This document shows positions 15,756 to 24,440 of a stretch of DNA of 61,919 nucleotides, in pieces; position 1 is the first letter of the stretch; every line of letters begins with the position of its first letter. The notes under the pieces are model-generated. The model saw only the letters and a program-made list of their open reading frames with translations, was not told where the DNA came from and made no database searches. The stretch is from Gemmatimonadota bacterium (GTDB taxonomy: Bacteria; Gemmatimonadota; Gemmatimonadetes; Gemmatimonadales; GWC2-71-9), in contig QHTZ01000070.1 in assembly GCA_003221005.1 (NCBI GenBank), positions 1-61,919 of the forward strand, in the 5' to 3' direction. Position numbers and translations under genes: made by a program.

Positions 15756-17273
15756 GGGACCCAGCGCGAAGGGCTCTCGCTCTCCGTCGAGGACAAGGTA
15801 AAGATCGCCCGCCGCCTGGATGAGCTGGGGATCTATTATCTCGAGGGCGGCTGGCCGGGGTCGAATCCGAAGGACGCCGAGTTCTTTCGTCGCATCCCCA
15901 CTGCGGGGCTGCGCCGGGCCAAGGTCGCGGCGTTCGGCATGACGCGCCGGGCGGGCGGCCGTGCGGAAGACGACGCCAACCTGCGGGCGCTGGTGGAGGC
16001 GGAGACGCTGGTCGTGACGCTCGTGGGCAAGACGTCCGCCCTCCATGTGGAGCGCGTGCTCGAGACGAGCCGCGACGAGAACCTCCGCATGATCGGCGAC
16101 AGTGTCGGCTACTGCAAGCGCCTGGGCCGGGAAGTGATCTACGACGCCGAGCACTTCTTCGACGGGTGCCGCCTCGACCTGGAGTACGCGCACGCCACCG
16201 TGCGCGCCGCGGCGGACGCGGGTGCCGACTGCGTGGTGCTATGCGACACCAACGGGGGCGAGCTCCCCGAGGTCGTCGAGCAGCGAGTGCGCGACGTGCG
16301 CTCGCGGGTTGCCACGCCTCTCGGGATCCACACGCATAACGACTCGGGGCTCGCGCTCGCGAACGCCCTTGCGGCGGTCAAGGCCGGCTGCGTGCACGTG
16401 CAGGGAACGATCAACGGCTACGGCGAGCGCTGCGGTAACATGGATCTGATCCCCCTCATCGCCACGCTGCAGTGCAAGCTCGGGTACAACGTGCTGCCGC
16501 CCGCTCAGCTGGGCTGCCTCACCGAGGTAGCGCACTTTGTCGCGGCGGTCGCGAACCTGAACCCCGATCCCCATCAGCCGTACGTCGGCCGCAGCGCGTT
16601 CGCGCACAAGGGCGGCATCCACGTCGCCGCCGTCGCCAAGGTCGCGGAAAGCTATCAGCACATTGATCCCGTGCTCGTTGGCAACGAGATGCGGGTGGTC
16701 GTGAGCGAGCTGGCGGGCCGCCGCAACATCACGATGCGCGCCGAGGCGTTGGGTTTGCGAGTCGGCGTCCCCGAGGCAGGGCTGCTCCAGCGCATCAAGG
16801 AGCTGGAGCACGCCGGGTTCCAATTCGACGGGGCGGAGGGATCGTTCGAGATGCTGGTGCGGCGCTCCGCCCCGGATTACAAGCCGCCGTTCGAGTTACT
16901 CGGCTTTACCGTGCTCGTCGACGAGGCGAATGGGGCGGGGGTCAAGGCGCAGGCGACGGTGAAGCTGCGCGTGGGCGACGAGGTGGTGCACACCGCGGCG
17001 GAGGGGGCGGGGCCGGTGAACGCCCTGGACTGCGCCGTCCGGAAGGGGCTGCTGCCGCATTATCCCGAGCTCGCGGACGTGCGGCTCGTGGACTACAAGG
17101 TTCGGATCGTGGACGAGCACCTGGGCACCGCTGCGAAGCCGCGTGTGGTGCTCGAGTCGGCGCGCGGCTCGGAGCGCTGGAGCACGGTGGGGTGCTCGGA
17201 GAACATCATCGAGGCGAGCTGGCAGGCGCTCAAGGACAGCCTCGAGCTGCCGCTGCTCAGGGCGCGGGGCTAG
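15756..17273 (+). pseudogene. cimA: citramalate synthase, 5'-truncated
   Basis: An intact frame of about 505 codons matches (R)-citramalate synthase (isoleucine route from pyruvate and acetyl-CoA) from GTQREGLSLSVEDK onward, including EGGWPGSNPKDAEFF, GIHTHNDSGLALAN, YGERCGNMDL and a C-terminal LeuA-type regulatory domain. The expected N-terminus, with catalytic Arg/Asp in the DTTLRDG segment, is absent: upstream codons do not match, no ATG/GTG/TTG lies in frame, and a TAA occurs at 15726-15728. The first ATG (15939) would remove roughly 70 residues. It is either a real deletion or an assembly junction. It is distinct from leuA at 45048. Confidence 0.75.
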
Positions 17274-17276
17274 GGG

Positions 17277-19357
17277 TCAGTCCGTCGCGGCTTCGGCGGC
17301 GGGGGCGGCGTGGGCCTCCTTGAACTTGATCGGCTCGGCCCAGAACCCGGCGCAGAAGTCGCCGAACGCGCGCGCCCGGTCCAAGATCTCGCGCGCGGCC
17401 GCCTCTCCCGGCTCCGCGCGCTTCAGGCGCGCGAACTCCCCTGACAATTCGCTCCACGAGCCGCCGGTCTGTCCGGAGAGCACGAAGATGTTTTCGAACT
17501 CCCACAGCGCCTGCTCCGGTGTGAACGGGTCCACCAGCCGGCGATAGAGCGGGACCCGCGCGGCGGCCGCCGCCGCCTCGTACCCGGCGAAGATCGCGGC
17601 GCCGAACTCCTTGTGCGCGAAGTACGCCTCGGCGCGTGCCCCCAGTCCTGATAGAAGGAGGGGTCCGCTTCGAACGTCGGCACGGAGCGCAGCGGCTCGA
17701 GGGCCTCCTTGAGACGCGCCTCGCCCAAACGCGCCATGCACGCAGTGAAGTCCTCGCCGTCCTGCCGCTCACTCTCGAACAGCCCGAGCAAGGTCTGCAA
17801 CACCCTGACGCAGTTCTTCGCGGGATACTTGCCCATCACTTCGCCGATCTGCGCCCGGTCGAGGCCGATCCGGCCGCCCACGAACAGGAGGTACGAAGGC
17901 ACCGTGCGCTTATCCTCGGTCATGGCCGCGCTGTGAAAGCCGACGTCGGCGACGGCGTGCTGGGCGCAGCCGTTCGGGCATCCGGAAATCTTGATCCTGA
18001 GGGTACGCGCCAGCTCGCGATATTGCGCGAGCTCACCCCCGTCCTCGAGCGCGGCCGAGAGCGCCGAGCCGAGGCCCTTCGCCGAAGCGATGCCGAGACG
18101 GCACGTGTCGGCTGCGGGGCAGGTGGTGATGTCCTCGATCGTCTCGGCGCCGGGATCGCCGAGCTCGATGCTGCGGAGGGCGTCGTATAGGTCGGGCAGC
18201 TCGTCCTCGCGCACCCAGGGCAGATAGAAATTCTGGTCGACCGCAATGCGTGCCTCGCCCGCCGAGTAGCGCCGCACGACCTCGGCGAGCTTGCGGAGCG
18301 GATCGCTCAGGATGTCCCCTAACCGCAGCCGGACGTTGACACCCTTCAGTCCCGGGATCTTGTGGGGCACCACGGAGTCGCGGTACCAGCGACGGTATTC
18401 GGGCCGCTCGGTGCGCGGATCGCGCACCGGGAGTCCGGCACGCGGCGGAACCTCGAAGGGCTGGTGAACCTCCTGTACATCCTCGGGCGGGAAGGGGATC
18501 GGACCGACGTGCTGGCGCTCGAGATCGAGCGCTTCGCGAAACCGCGGCCACCCCATGGCCTGCACCAGGAACTTCATGCGCGCCTTCATACGGGACTTGC
18601 GCTCGCCGTAGCGGTCGAATACCCGCAGGATGGCGGCGGCGAAGTTGTACATCTCCTCGACTGGGAGGAAGTCGGTGTACTCGTGCGACAGCATCGGCGC
18701 CCCGCCCATCCCGCCCGCGACCTGGATCTTGAAGCCGCGCCGCTCACGGCCGTCATCGGAACGGACCTGCGCGATGAACCCGATGTCGTGCAGCCGTACG
18801 GCCGAGTGGTCCTCGGTGCAGCCTTCGAAGGTGATCTTGAATTTCCGCCCCAGCACTTGGTTGTGGTCGTTGCGCACGAGATAGCGGAACAGGGCGTGGG
18901 CGTAAGGGGCGACGTCGAACACCTCGGTGGGCGACGTCCCCGAGCGGTAGCAGGCGGTGATGTTGCGGACGGTGTTGCCGCACGCCTCGCGCGTCGTGAT
19001 GCCCGCCGCCGCGAGGAAGCGCATGAGGTTCGGCGCTTCTTCGAGCTTGAGGTAATAGATCTGCACGTCTTCGCGCGTGGTCAGGTGCAGGAATCCCGAG
19101 CCGAAGCGTTCGGCAGCGTCAGCCAAGGTGACGAGCTGGTCGGCTGAGAGGACGCCTCCCGGGATCTTGATGCGCTGCATCTGCACGCCTTCCTGGCGCT
19201 GGGCGTACGTGCCGAACTGCAGCCGCAGCTTCTGCATCTTGACTTCGCCCAGCTCGCCCCGGCGGTACTGCTTGATCTCCTCTTCGTAGAGATCGAGCTC
19301 CGCCGCGATGTGGTCAGGGAGCGGTGCGGTAGGTGCGACGCGATCGATCGCGGTCAT
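17277..19357 (-). CDS. ferredoxin-type sulfite (or nitrite) reductase with C-terminal helical extension; apparent frameshift
   Basis: Siroheme/4Fe-4S reductase that should reduce sulfite to sulfide here, judging from its operon with APS reductase and siroheme synthase. The cluster cysteines are C413 and C419 (TCPAADTC) and C460 and C464 (GCPNGC). The frame is open from ATG 19357 but slips at a run of five C (17639-17643, G5 on the coding strand). Adding one base rejoins FYQDWG to an in-frame continuation (ARAEAYFAHKEFGAAIF) reaching the stop at 17277. That gives about 690 aa with a HEPN-like helical C-terminal domain. The slip may be a sequencing error or a real mutation. Confidence 0.85.
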
Positions 19358-19370
19358 AGATCCAGTTCCT

Positions 19371-20792
19371 TCAGGCTTCGATGAGCACTTCGGCGTGCGC
19401 AGCGGCGAGCTTCCCCAGCCGCTCCCGCACGGTGACCACTTCCCCTACCACCAAGGTGGCCGGGGACTCGAGGCGCGCCTCGCGCGCCAGGGCCTCGATC
19501 GTGGCGAGCGTGCCGACCACGGCACGCTCCTCGGGGAGCGTGGCGCTCGCGATCACCGCGGCGGGCGTGTCGGGCCTCGCGCCGTGGGCGAGGAGCCGGG
19601 CGGTGATGTGGGACAGCCCCCGCAACCCCATCAGAAACACGAGGGTGGGGATGCGTGCCAGCGCGTTCCAATCGAGGTCCGACTCCCCTTCACATTCGTG
19701 CCCTGCGGCCACGGCAAACGCCGAGGCAAACCGGCGGTGTGTGACCGGGATCCCCACCGCTCCGGGAGCGGCGATAGCCGAGCTGACCCCCGGAATCACC
19801 TCGAATGGAACGCCGGCGGCGTGCAGCGCCTCGCCCTCTTCGGCGCCGCGGCCGAACACGAACGGATCGCCCCCCTTGAGCCGCGCCACCACCCGTCCCT
19901 GACGCGCCAGCGCGATCAGGACGTCGTTCGTCTTCTCCTGGTCGATCGAGTGCCCGTCGGCCCGCTTGCCGACGAAAATCCGCTCGGCCCACGGCGCCGC
20001 CCGCTCCACGAGCGCGGGATGCACGAGGCGGTCGTACACCACGACGTCCGCAGTGCGCAGCACCTCGAGCCCGCGCACGGTGACCAGCCCCGGATCGCCG
20101 GGCCCGGCGCCCACGAGGTACACCATCCCACGCGGCGGCGACTCTGCCACGTCGCCCGACGCCGCGCGCGCCACGAGCTCGTCGATCCGCCGGCGGGCGC
20201 CCGCGACGTCGCCACGGCGCACGTACTCCACCGCGTCCGAGTCCACGATCTCGTACCACAAGCGCGTGCGCACTTTCTGATCGGGGACGCGCGCCGCCAC
20301 GGCGGGCCGCAGCTCGCCCAGCAGATCAAGGAACTCGGCGTCCGCCCGGCCGATCAGCGCCCGGATACGCTCGCGCAACCGCACCGCGAGCGCCGGGCTC
20401 TTCCCGGCGGTGGAGACGGCGACCGCGATGTCTCCCGCCCGGTGGATCGCGGGAGCGATGAAGCTGCAGTGAGGGAGGTCGTCCACGGCATTGAGGAGGA
20501 TGCCGCGCTGCTCCGCTTCCGCCCAGACGTCCGCGTTAGCACTCCGATCGTCGGTCGCCGCGATCGTGAGGAAAGCGCCCTCGAGGTCGCCGCGCTGATA
20601 TGCGCGCCGCCGCACCGCGATCGCCCCGGTCGCTGCCAGATCCTCGAGCTTCCAGGTAAGCTCGGGGCTCACCACCGTCACGCGCGCTCCTGCCTCCAGC
20701 AGCCCTACGACCTTCTGCTCCGCGATAGCGCCGCCGCCCACGACGACGGCGTGCCGCCCCTGGAGGTTCAGGAACACCGGATAGAAGCTCAT
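19371..20792 (-). CDS. cysG: bifunctional siroheme synthase (precorrin-2 dehydrogenase/ferrochelatase plus uroporphyrinogen-III methyltransferase)
   Basis: About 473 aa fusion making siroheme for the adjacent sulfite reductase. The N-terminal half (to about residue 205) has a Rossmann fold (VVVGGGAIAEQKV) and the SirC segment NAVDDLPHCSFIAPA. The C-terminal half (from about residue 220) is a tetrapyrrole methylase with YLVGAGPGDPGLVTVRG, KGGDPFVFGRG and VTHRRFA. The ATG overlaps the cysH stop by 4 nt. Domain order equals enteric CysG. Confidence 0.94.
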   Translation of the reverse strand: MSFYPVFLNLQGRHAVVVGGGAIAEQKVVGLLEAGARVTVVSPELTWKLEDLAATGAIAVRRRAYQRGDLEGAFLTIAATDDRSANADVWAEAEQRGILLNAVDDLPHCSFIAPAIHRAGDIAVAVSTAGKSPALAVRLRERIRALIGRADAEFLDLLGELRPAVAARVPDQKVRTRLWYEIVDSDAVEYVRRGDVAGARRRIDELVARAASGDVAESPPRGMVYLVGAGPGDPGLVTVRGLEVLRTADVVVYDRLVHPALVERAAPWAERIFVGKRADGHSIDQEKTNDVLIALARQGRVVARLKGGDPFVFGRGAEEGEALHAAGVPFEVIPGVSSAIAAPGAVGIPVTHRRFASAFAVAAGHECEGESDLDWNALARIPTLVFLMGLRGLSHITARLLAHGARPDTPAAVIASATLPEERAVVGTLATIEALAREARLESPATLVVGEVVTVRERLGKLAAAHAEVLIEA

Positions 20793-21472
20793 ACCTTCAC
20801 CGTGAAGGTGTGGAGACCGCATTCGGTCTTGCCCATGCCGCTCCAGCGGCCCGCCCGCTCCGGCTCGCCCGGCCGCGTGGCCCGGGTGCACGGCCAGCAT
20901 CCGATGCTCGTGAACCCCTGGTCCAGGAGCGGGTGGTAGGGAATGTCCTGCTCCCGGATGTAGCGCCACACGTCGTCGCGCGACCACCCCGCGAGGGGGA
21001 ACACCTTGACGATGGGGTGCCCGTTCGCCTGGTGGTACTCGAGGATGTCGAGGCCGGCCCGGGTGTCGCCCTGGTCACTGCGCACCGCGCTGATCCAGGC
21101 GTCAAAGCCCCCGAGCGCGCGCTGCAGCGGCTCGACCTTGCGGATCCAGCAGCAGTGGTCGGGATCGGTGCGGTACAAGGGGCCCGGGTCAGTGGCCGGC
21201 CGCAGCTCGACCAGGTTGAGCCCGTATCGCTCGGCGAACTGATCCTTGAACGCTAGGGTCTCGGGGAAGTGGAAGCCGGTCTCGAGGAAGAGCACCGGGA
21301 CCCTGCGGTCGATGCGGCTCAGCATGTGCGCCAGCACGACGCCGCCGCCCCCAAAGCTCACGGTCAGCGCCGCGCGCTCCGGGAACGTGGCGACGGTCCA
21401 GGCCACGATCCTCTCGGGCGTCACGCCGCGCAGTTCCGCCGCTCGCTCCCGCACCGCTGCTGCGTTAAGCAT
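20789..21472 (-). CDS. cysH: assimilatory adenylylsulfate (APS) reductase
   Basis: 227 aa thiol-dependent reductase forming sulfite. The catalytic cysteine lies in the C-terminal ECGLH motif (C218). A CC...CXXC set (C107, C108, C192, C195) marks the 4Fe-4S-containing APS-reducing type; PAPS-only enzymes lack these residues. The PP-loop region is VSFGGGGVVLAHM. It is the first gene of the sulfur operon, with a GGAG Shine-Dalgarno 8 nt upstream of the ATG, and sits behind a leader of about 300 nt that contains a Cys-rich peptide and a terminator. Confidence 0.94.
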   Translation of the reverse strand: MLNAAAVRERAAELRGVTPERIVAWTVATFPERAALTVSFGGGGVVLAHMLSRIDRRVPVLFLETGFHFPETLAFKDQFAERYGLNLVELRPATDPGPLYRTDPDHCCWIRKVEPLQRALGGFDAWISAVRSDQGDTRAGLDILEYHQANGHPIVKVFPLAGWSRDDVWRYIREQDIPYHPLLDQGFTSIGCWPCTRATRPGEPERAGRWSGMGKTECGLHTFTVKV

Positions 21473-21576
21473 CAGCTAGCTCCATCCTCCCTCATTCCGT
21501 TCGTTTGCGGCCGTTTGTCCGGCCCTTCAGGGCACGGGACGAAGCTGCGGCGACGTCGGGATCTTCCCCCCCCCCC

Positions 21577-21613
21577 AAAAACACGAGCCCGCTTCCGATC
21601 GCGGGAAGCGGGC
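21577..21613 (-). terminator. intrinsic terminator in cysH leader (attenuator)
   Basis: On the minus strand GCCCGCTTCC (21613-21604) pairs with GGAAGCGGGC (21596-21587), a 10-bp stem with a 7-nt loop, followed after five bases by TTTTT (21581-21577). It lies between the Cys-rich leader peptide and cysH. Its 5' arm can alternatively pair with 21695-21685, inside the leader frame. An 11-C tract follows at 21566-21576. Confidence 0.7.
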
Positions 21614-21646
21614 CCGATGCGCGTTGCACTCGTCAGCTACTCGTCC

Positions 21647-21757
21647 TTACGTCCGATTGCCTCCGGACAGTGCGCCGCCACCGTGTCCGCTCCCCAGGGA
21701 GCGAGCACACATACAGCAGGCCTTACAACACACGGTTGTGGCGCAGGTACGAGGCAT
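21647..21757 (-). CDS. Cys-rich leader peptide of the sulfate assimilation operon (36 aa)
   Basis: An ATG at 21757, about 23 nt after the predicted transcription start, opens a 36-codon frame ending in TAA (21649-21647). Six Cys fall within residues 5-17 (CATTVCCKACCMC). The rest is Gly/Ser-rich and overlaps RNA arms. Region 1 (21703-21697) pairs with region 2 (21694-21688), and region 2 pairs alternatively with the terminator 5' arm over 10 of 11 positions. Ribosomes stalled at Cys14-Cys17 would cover region 1 and favour the antiterminator. This is a classic cysteine attenuator layout; translation is not demonstrated. Confidence 0.7.
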   Translation of the reverse strand: MPRTCATTVCCKACCMCARSLGSGHGGGALSGGNRT

Positions 21758-21786
21758 TGATCCGGTTCTAAAGTGGCTGAGGGGGA

Positions 21787-21815
21787 ACGCTATCACGGAA
21801 GGGGGATGGTGTCAA
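21787..21815 (-). promoter_or_regulatory. predicted promoter of the cysH operon
   Basis: On the minus strand a perfect TTGACA (21815-21810), 17-nt spacer and TAGCGT (21792-21787). Transcription would start near 21780, giving a leader of about 300 nt before cysH. Confidence 0.6.
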
Positions 21816-21874
21816 CGTTGCTGGCTCGCGGCCATCGTGATGTAGCGCACACAAGGGTCGCGGGCGGGGCGTGC

Positions 21875-21903
21875 TTGACAGCCCTGCGGGGGCTTCGTAA
21901 GGT
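21875..21903 (+). promoter_or_regulatory. predicted promoter of the lysine/DAP operon
   Basis: TTGACA (21875-21880), 17-nt spacer, TAAGGT (21898-21903), oriented toward the aspartokinase gene. It is divergent from the cysH promoter 60 nt away. Confidence 0.55.
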
Positions 21904-21913
21904 GGGGGACCAT

Positions 21914-22003
21914 ATGCAACCGCTCCGTCGCTTCTCCCCGCTTACCCGTCCCGGCAGCCGCCAGCTGATGGCCCGCCGAAAGCGGGTGTGTGCCCTCCGT
22001 TAG
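21914..22003 (+). CDS. possible leader frame of the lysine operon (29 aa)
   Basis: A short ATG frame starts within a few bases of the predicted transcription start and ends TAG at 22001-22003. It is Arg-rich with an RRKR run but has only one Lys, so it is not a convincing lysine sensor. A hairpin CCCGC/GCGGG (21972-21986) lies in it. Another hairpin, GCGGGTGC/GCACCCGC (22052-22073), precedes the operon start and shares the GCGGGTG sequence with the first, so the two could compete. No T-run is seen. Confidence 0.2.
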   Translation: MQPLRRFSPLTRPGSRQLMARRKRVCALR

Positions 22004-22094
22004 CCGGTTCTTTCGCTCCTAGTCGTAGTTTTCAGAAGCCTAGAGTAGAGTGCGGGTGCGCCATGGCACCCGCCGCCGGGATTCGAGGTCTCAC

Positions 22095-24440
22095 GTGACG
22101 GGACGTCCCACATCTGGAGAGCCGACACCGTCCACGGTGCTCAAGTTCGGGGGCACCTCGGTCGAGGATGCCGCCGCCTTCGAGCGGCACCGCGACGTAG
22201 CTCGCCGCCTGCTCGACGCGGCGGCGGCCGCGCGGTTCGACAGCGAGCTCGCCCGTGCCCGCGAGGAGCTCGACCGCCTGCTCGAGCGCGTGTCGCGCGA
22301 GCGGGCCGCTCTCCCCGCGCTCCGGGATGAGATGGCCTCCTACGGGGAGCGCATCTCGGCGTCGCTGCTCGCGGGCGTGCTCGCCGCCCGCGACCTGCCG
22401 GCGGTCTGCGTCGATGCGCGCTGCTGCATCGTGACGAACGAACTGGCGGGGCGTGCGGACCCTGACATCCCGGAGACGGAGCGCCGCACCCGCGCCGAGC
22501 TCGGGCCGCTGCTCGCGGACCGGCGCATCCCGGTGCTCGGCGGCTTCATCGCCGCGTCGCGGAACGGTGTGACGACCACGCTCGGGCGCGGTGGCTCGGA
22601 CTACACGGCGGCGCTCGTCGGCGCGGCGCTCGACGCCGAGGAGATCCAGATCTGGACCGACGTGTCGGGTGTGATGACCGCCGACCCGCGCGTGGTCCCG
22701 AATGCCCGCACCATCCCCACCCTGTCGTACGCCGAAGCCTCGGAGCTTGCGTACTTCGGCGCCAAGGTGCTGCACCCCAAGAGCATCCAGCCAGCGCTGG
22801 CACGCGGGATCCCGGTGCGGATCGTGAATTCGCGCGCGCCGCGGGACGCCGGCACCGTTGTGGCGGCCGAGGCCGAGCTGTGGCCGGGGACGGTCAAGTC
22901 GATCGCGCACAAGACCGGCATCACGGTCCTCCAGATCACGTCGGCGCGCATGCTCGGCGCCTACGGGTTCCTGCGCGCCCTGTTCGAGGTGTTCGACCGC
23001 CACAAGATGCCGGTGGACGTGGTGACCACCTCCGAGGTGAGCCTGTCGCTCACGGTGGAGGACGGCGCCGGGCTCCCCGCGGTCGTGAACGAGCTCGAGA
23101 CGCTGGGCGAGGTCCGGGTGGAGCCGCGCCGCGCGATCATCTGTGTGGTGGGCGAGGGCCTGCGCACCACGCCCGGCATCGCGGCGCGCGTGTTCGAGAC
23201 GATTCGCGACATCAACGTCTCGCTCATCTCCCAGGGAGCGTCGCGGGTGAACCTCACGTTCATCGTGGACGACGGCCAGGCGCGGGAAACGGTGACGCGC
23301 CTGCATGCCGCGTTGCTCGAGGGGGTTGCAGTCGGGCGGTCAGACCGTCGGGCAGCCGGACGGGGAAGGCGTAAGCGGTCCGACCGTCCGACGGTCCGAC
23401 CGTCCGACCGTTGGACCGCCGTCGAGCTGGCGCGCCGCCTCATCGACATCCCCTCGATCTCTGGCGAAGAGGAGGCGGTCGCCCGATTCCTGAAAGGGCA
23501 TTTGGAGCGGCTGGGCTACAGAGTCGAGCTGCTTGAGTCAGCGCCGGGGCGCCCCGGCCTGTTCGCCACGACCGGCGCTGCGCCGCGCATCGTCTTCTGC
23601 ACCCACCTCGACACCGTGCCACCGTTCTTCGCGTCGTCCGAGGACGACGAATTCGTGTACGGGCGCGGTGCCTGCGACACGAAGGGGATCCTCGCCGCGC
23701 AGCTCGCCGCGGCGGAGCGGCTGCGCGCCGCGGGGATCACCGAGCTGGGGCTGCTGTTCGTGGTGGACGAAGAAAAAGGAAGCATCGGCGCGCGTGCGGC
23801 GAACGGTCACCCCGACGCGCGCGACTGCCGCTGGCTGATCGTCGGCGAGCCGACGGAAAACAAGCTCGCGATCGGCTCCAAGGGCTCGCTGCGGTTGGCG
23901 CTCCGGGCGGAGGGCACCGGCGGACATTCGGCGTATCCCGAGCGGGGCCGGTCCGCGATCCACACCCTGCTCGACGTGCTCGGCGACGTGCGGGCGGTCG
24001 CGTGGCCCACGGACGCCTACTTCGGCGAGACGACGTGCAACGTCGGCATCATCAGCGGTGGCGTGGGCGCGAACGTAATCGCCCCCGACGCCCGCGCTGA
24101 GCTGCACGTTCGCCTCGTCACCGATGCGGCGCCGGTGCGCGAGCTGCTCGAGCGCGCCGTGGCCGGCCGCGCGAAGATTGAATACTTGAGCGCCACGCCC
24201 CCTGTGCGCCTCGCCGCGGTGCCGGGGTTCGAGCAGTGCGTGGTCGGCTTCACCACCGACGTGCCGCACCTCTCGAACTGGGGCACACCGCTGCTGCTCG
24301 GCCCCGGCTCGATCCACGATGCCCACACCGCGGGGGAGCGGATCGCCAAGGCCGAGCTCGAGCGCGGGGTGGAGCTGTACGAGCGGCTGGCTCGCCGCTT
24401 GTACGCGGAGCCGTCGACCGCCGTGCGGACAGCACCGTGA
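22095..24440 (+). CDS. aspartokinase fused to DapE-type M20 deacylase
   Basis: About 781 aa two-enzyme fusion. The N-terminal part is a monofunctional-type aspartokinase (VLKFGGTSV, LGRGGSDYTAALVG, WTDVSGVMTADPRVV) with two ACT modules that should sense lysine. The C-terminal part from about residue 435 is an M20 metallopeptidase-like deacylase with zinc ligands in CTHLDTVPPF, RGACDTKG, VVDEEKG and HDAHTAGE, fitting succinyl-diaminopimelate desuccinylase. The linker is encoded by a 16-bp repeat (23377-23408). GTG 22095 is chosen because GAGG precedes it. It heads the DAP operon; dapB overlaps its stop (GTGA). Confidence 0.88.
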   Translation: MTGRPTSGEPTPSTVLKFGGTSVEDAAAFERHRDVARRLLDAAAAARFDSELARAREELDRLLERVSRERAALPALRDEMASYGERISASLLAGVLAARDLPAVCVDARCCIVTNELAGRADPDIPETERRTRAELGPLLADRRIPVLGGFIAASRNGVTTTLGRGGSDYTAALVGAALDAEEIQIWTDVSGVMTADPRVVPNARTIPTLSYAEASELAYFGAKVLHPKSIQPALARGIPVRIVNSRAPRDAGTVVAAEAELWPGTVKSIAHKTGITVLQITSARMLGAYGFLRALFEVFDRHKMPVDVVTTSEVSLSLTVEDGAGLPAVVNELETLGEVRVEPRRAIICVVGEGLRTTPGIAARVFETIRDINVSLISQGASRVNLTFIVDDGQARETVTRLHAALLEGVAVGRSDRRAAGRGRRKRSDRPTVRPSDRWTAVELARRLIDIPSISGEEEAVARFLKGHLERLGYRVELLESAPGRPGLFATTGAAPRIVFCTHLDTVPPFFASSEDDEFVYGRGACDTKGILAAQLAAAERLRAAGITELGLLFVVDEEKGSIGARAANGHPDARDCRWLIVGEPTENKLAIGSKGSLRLALRAEGTGGHSAYPERGRSAIHTLLDVLGDVRAVAWPTDAYFGETTCNVGIISGGVGANVIAPDARAELHVRLVTDAAPVRELLERAVAGRAKIEYLSATPPVRLAAVPGFEQCVVGFTTDVPHLSNWGTPLLLGPGSIHDAHTAGERIAKAELERGVELYERLARRLYAEPSTAVRTAP
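23377..23408 (+). repeat. tandem 16-bp repeat encoding the lysC-dapE linker
   Basis: GGTCCGACCGTCCGAC occurs twice in tandem, with degenerate GACCGTC-type units on both sides (about 23337-23420). It is in frame between the aspartokinase and deacylase domains and translates to an Arg/Asp/Pro-rich linker. Confidence 0.75.

Noticed and set aside
21577-21780. SAM, SAH or T-box riboswitch in the cysH leader
   Set aside because: The conserved sequence cores of these elements are not present; the Cys-rich frame and simple three-way arm competition explain the region better.
21910-22094. Lysine riboswitch before the aspartokinase gene
   Set aside because: The region is under 190 nt and lacks the conserved lysine-element core; only two simple hairpins are seen.
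23337-23420. CRISPR-like short repeat array
   Set aside because: Units are 8-16 bp with no spacers, lie inside a coding frame and have no cas genes nearby.
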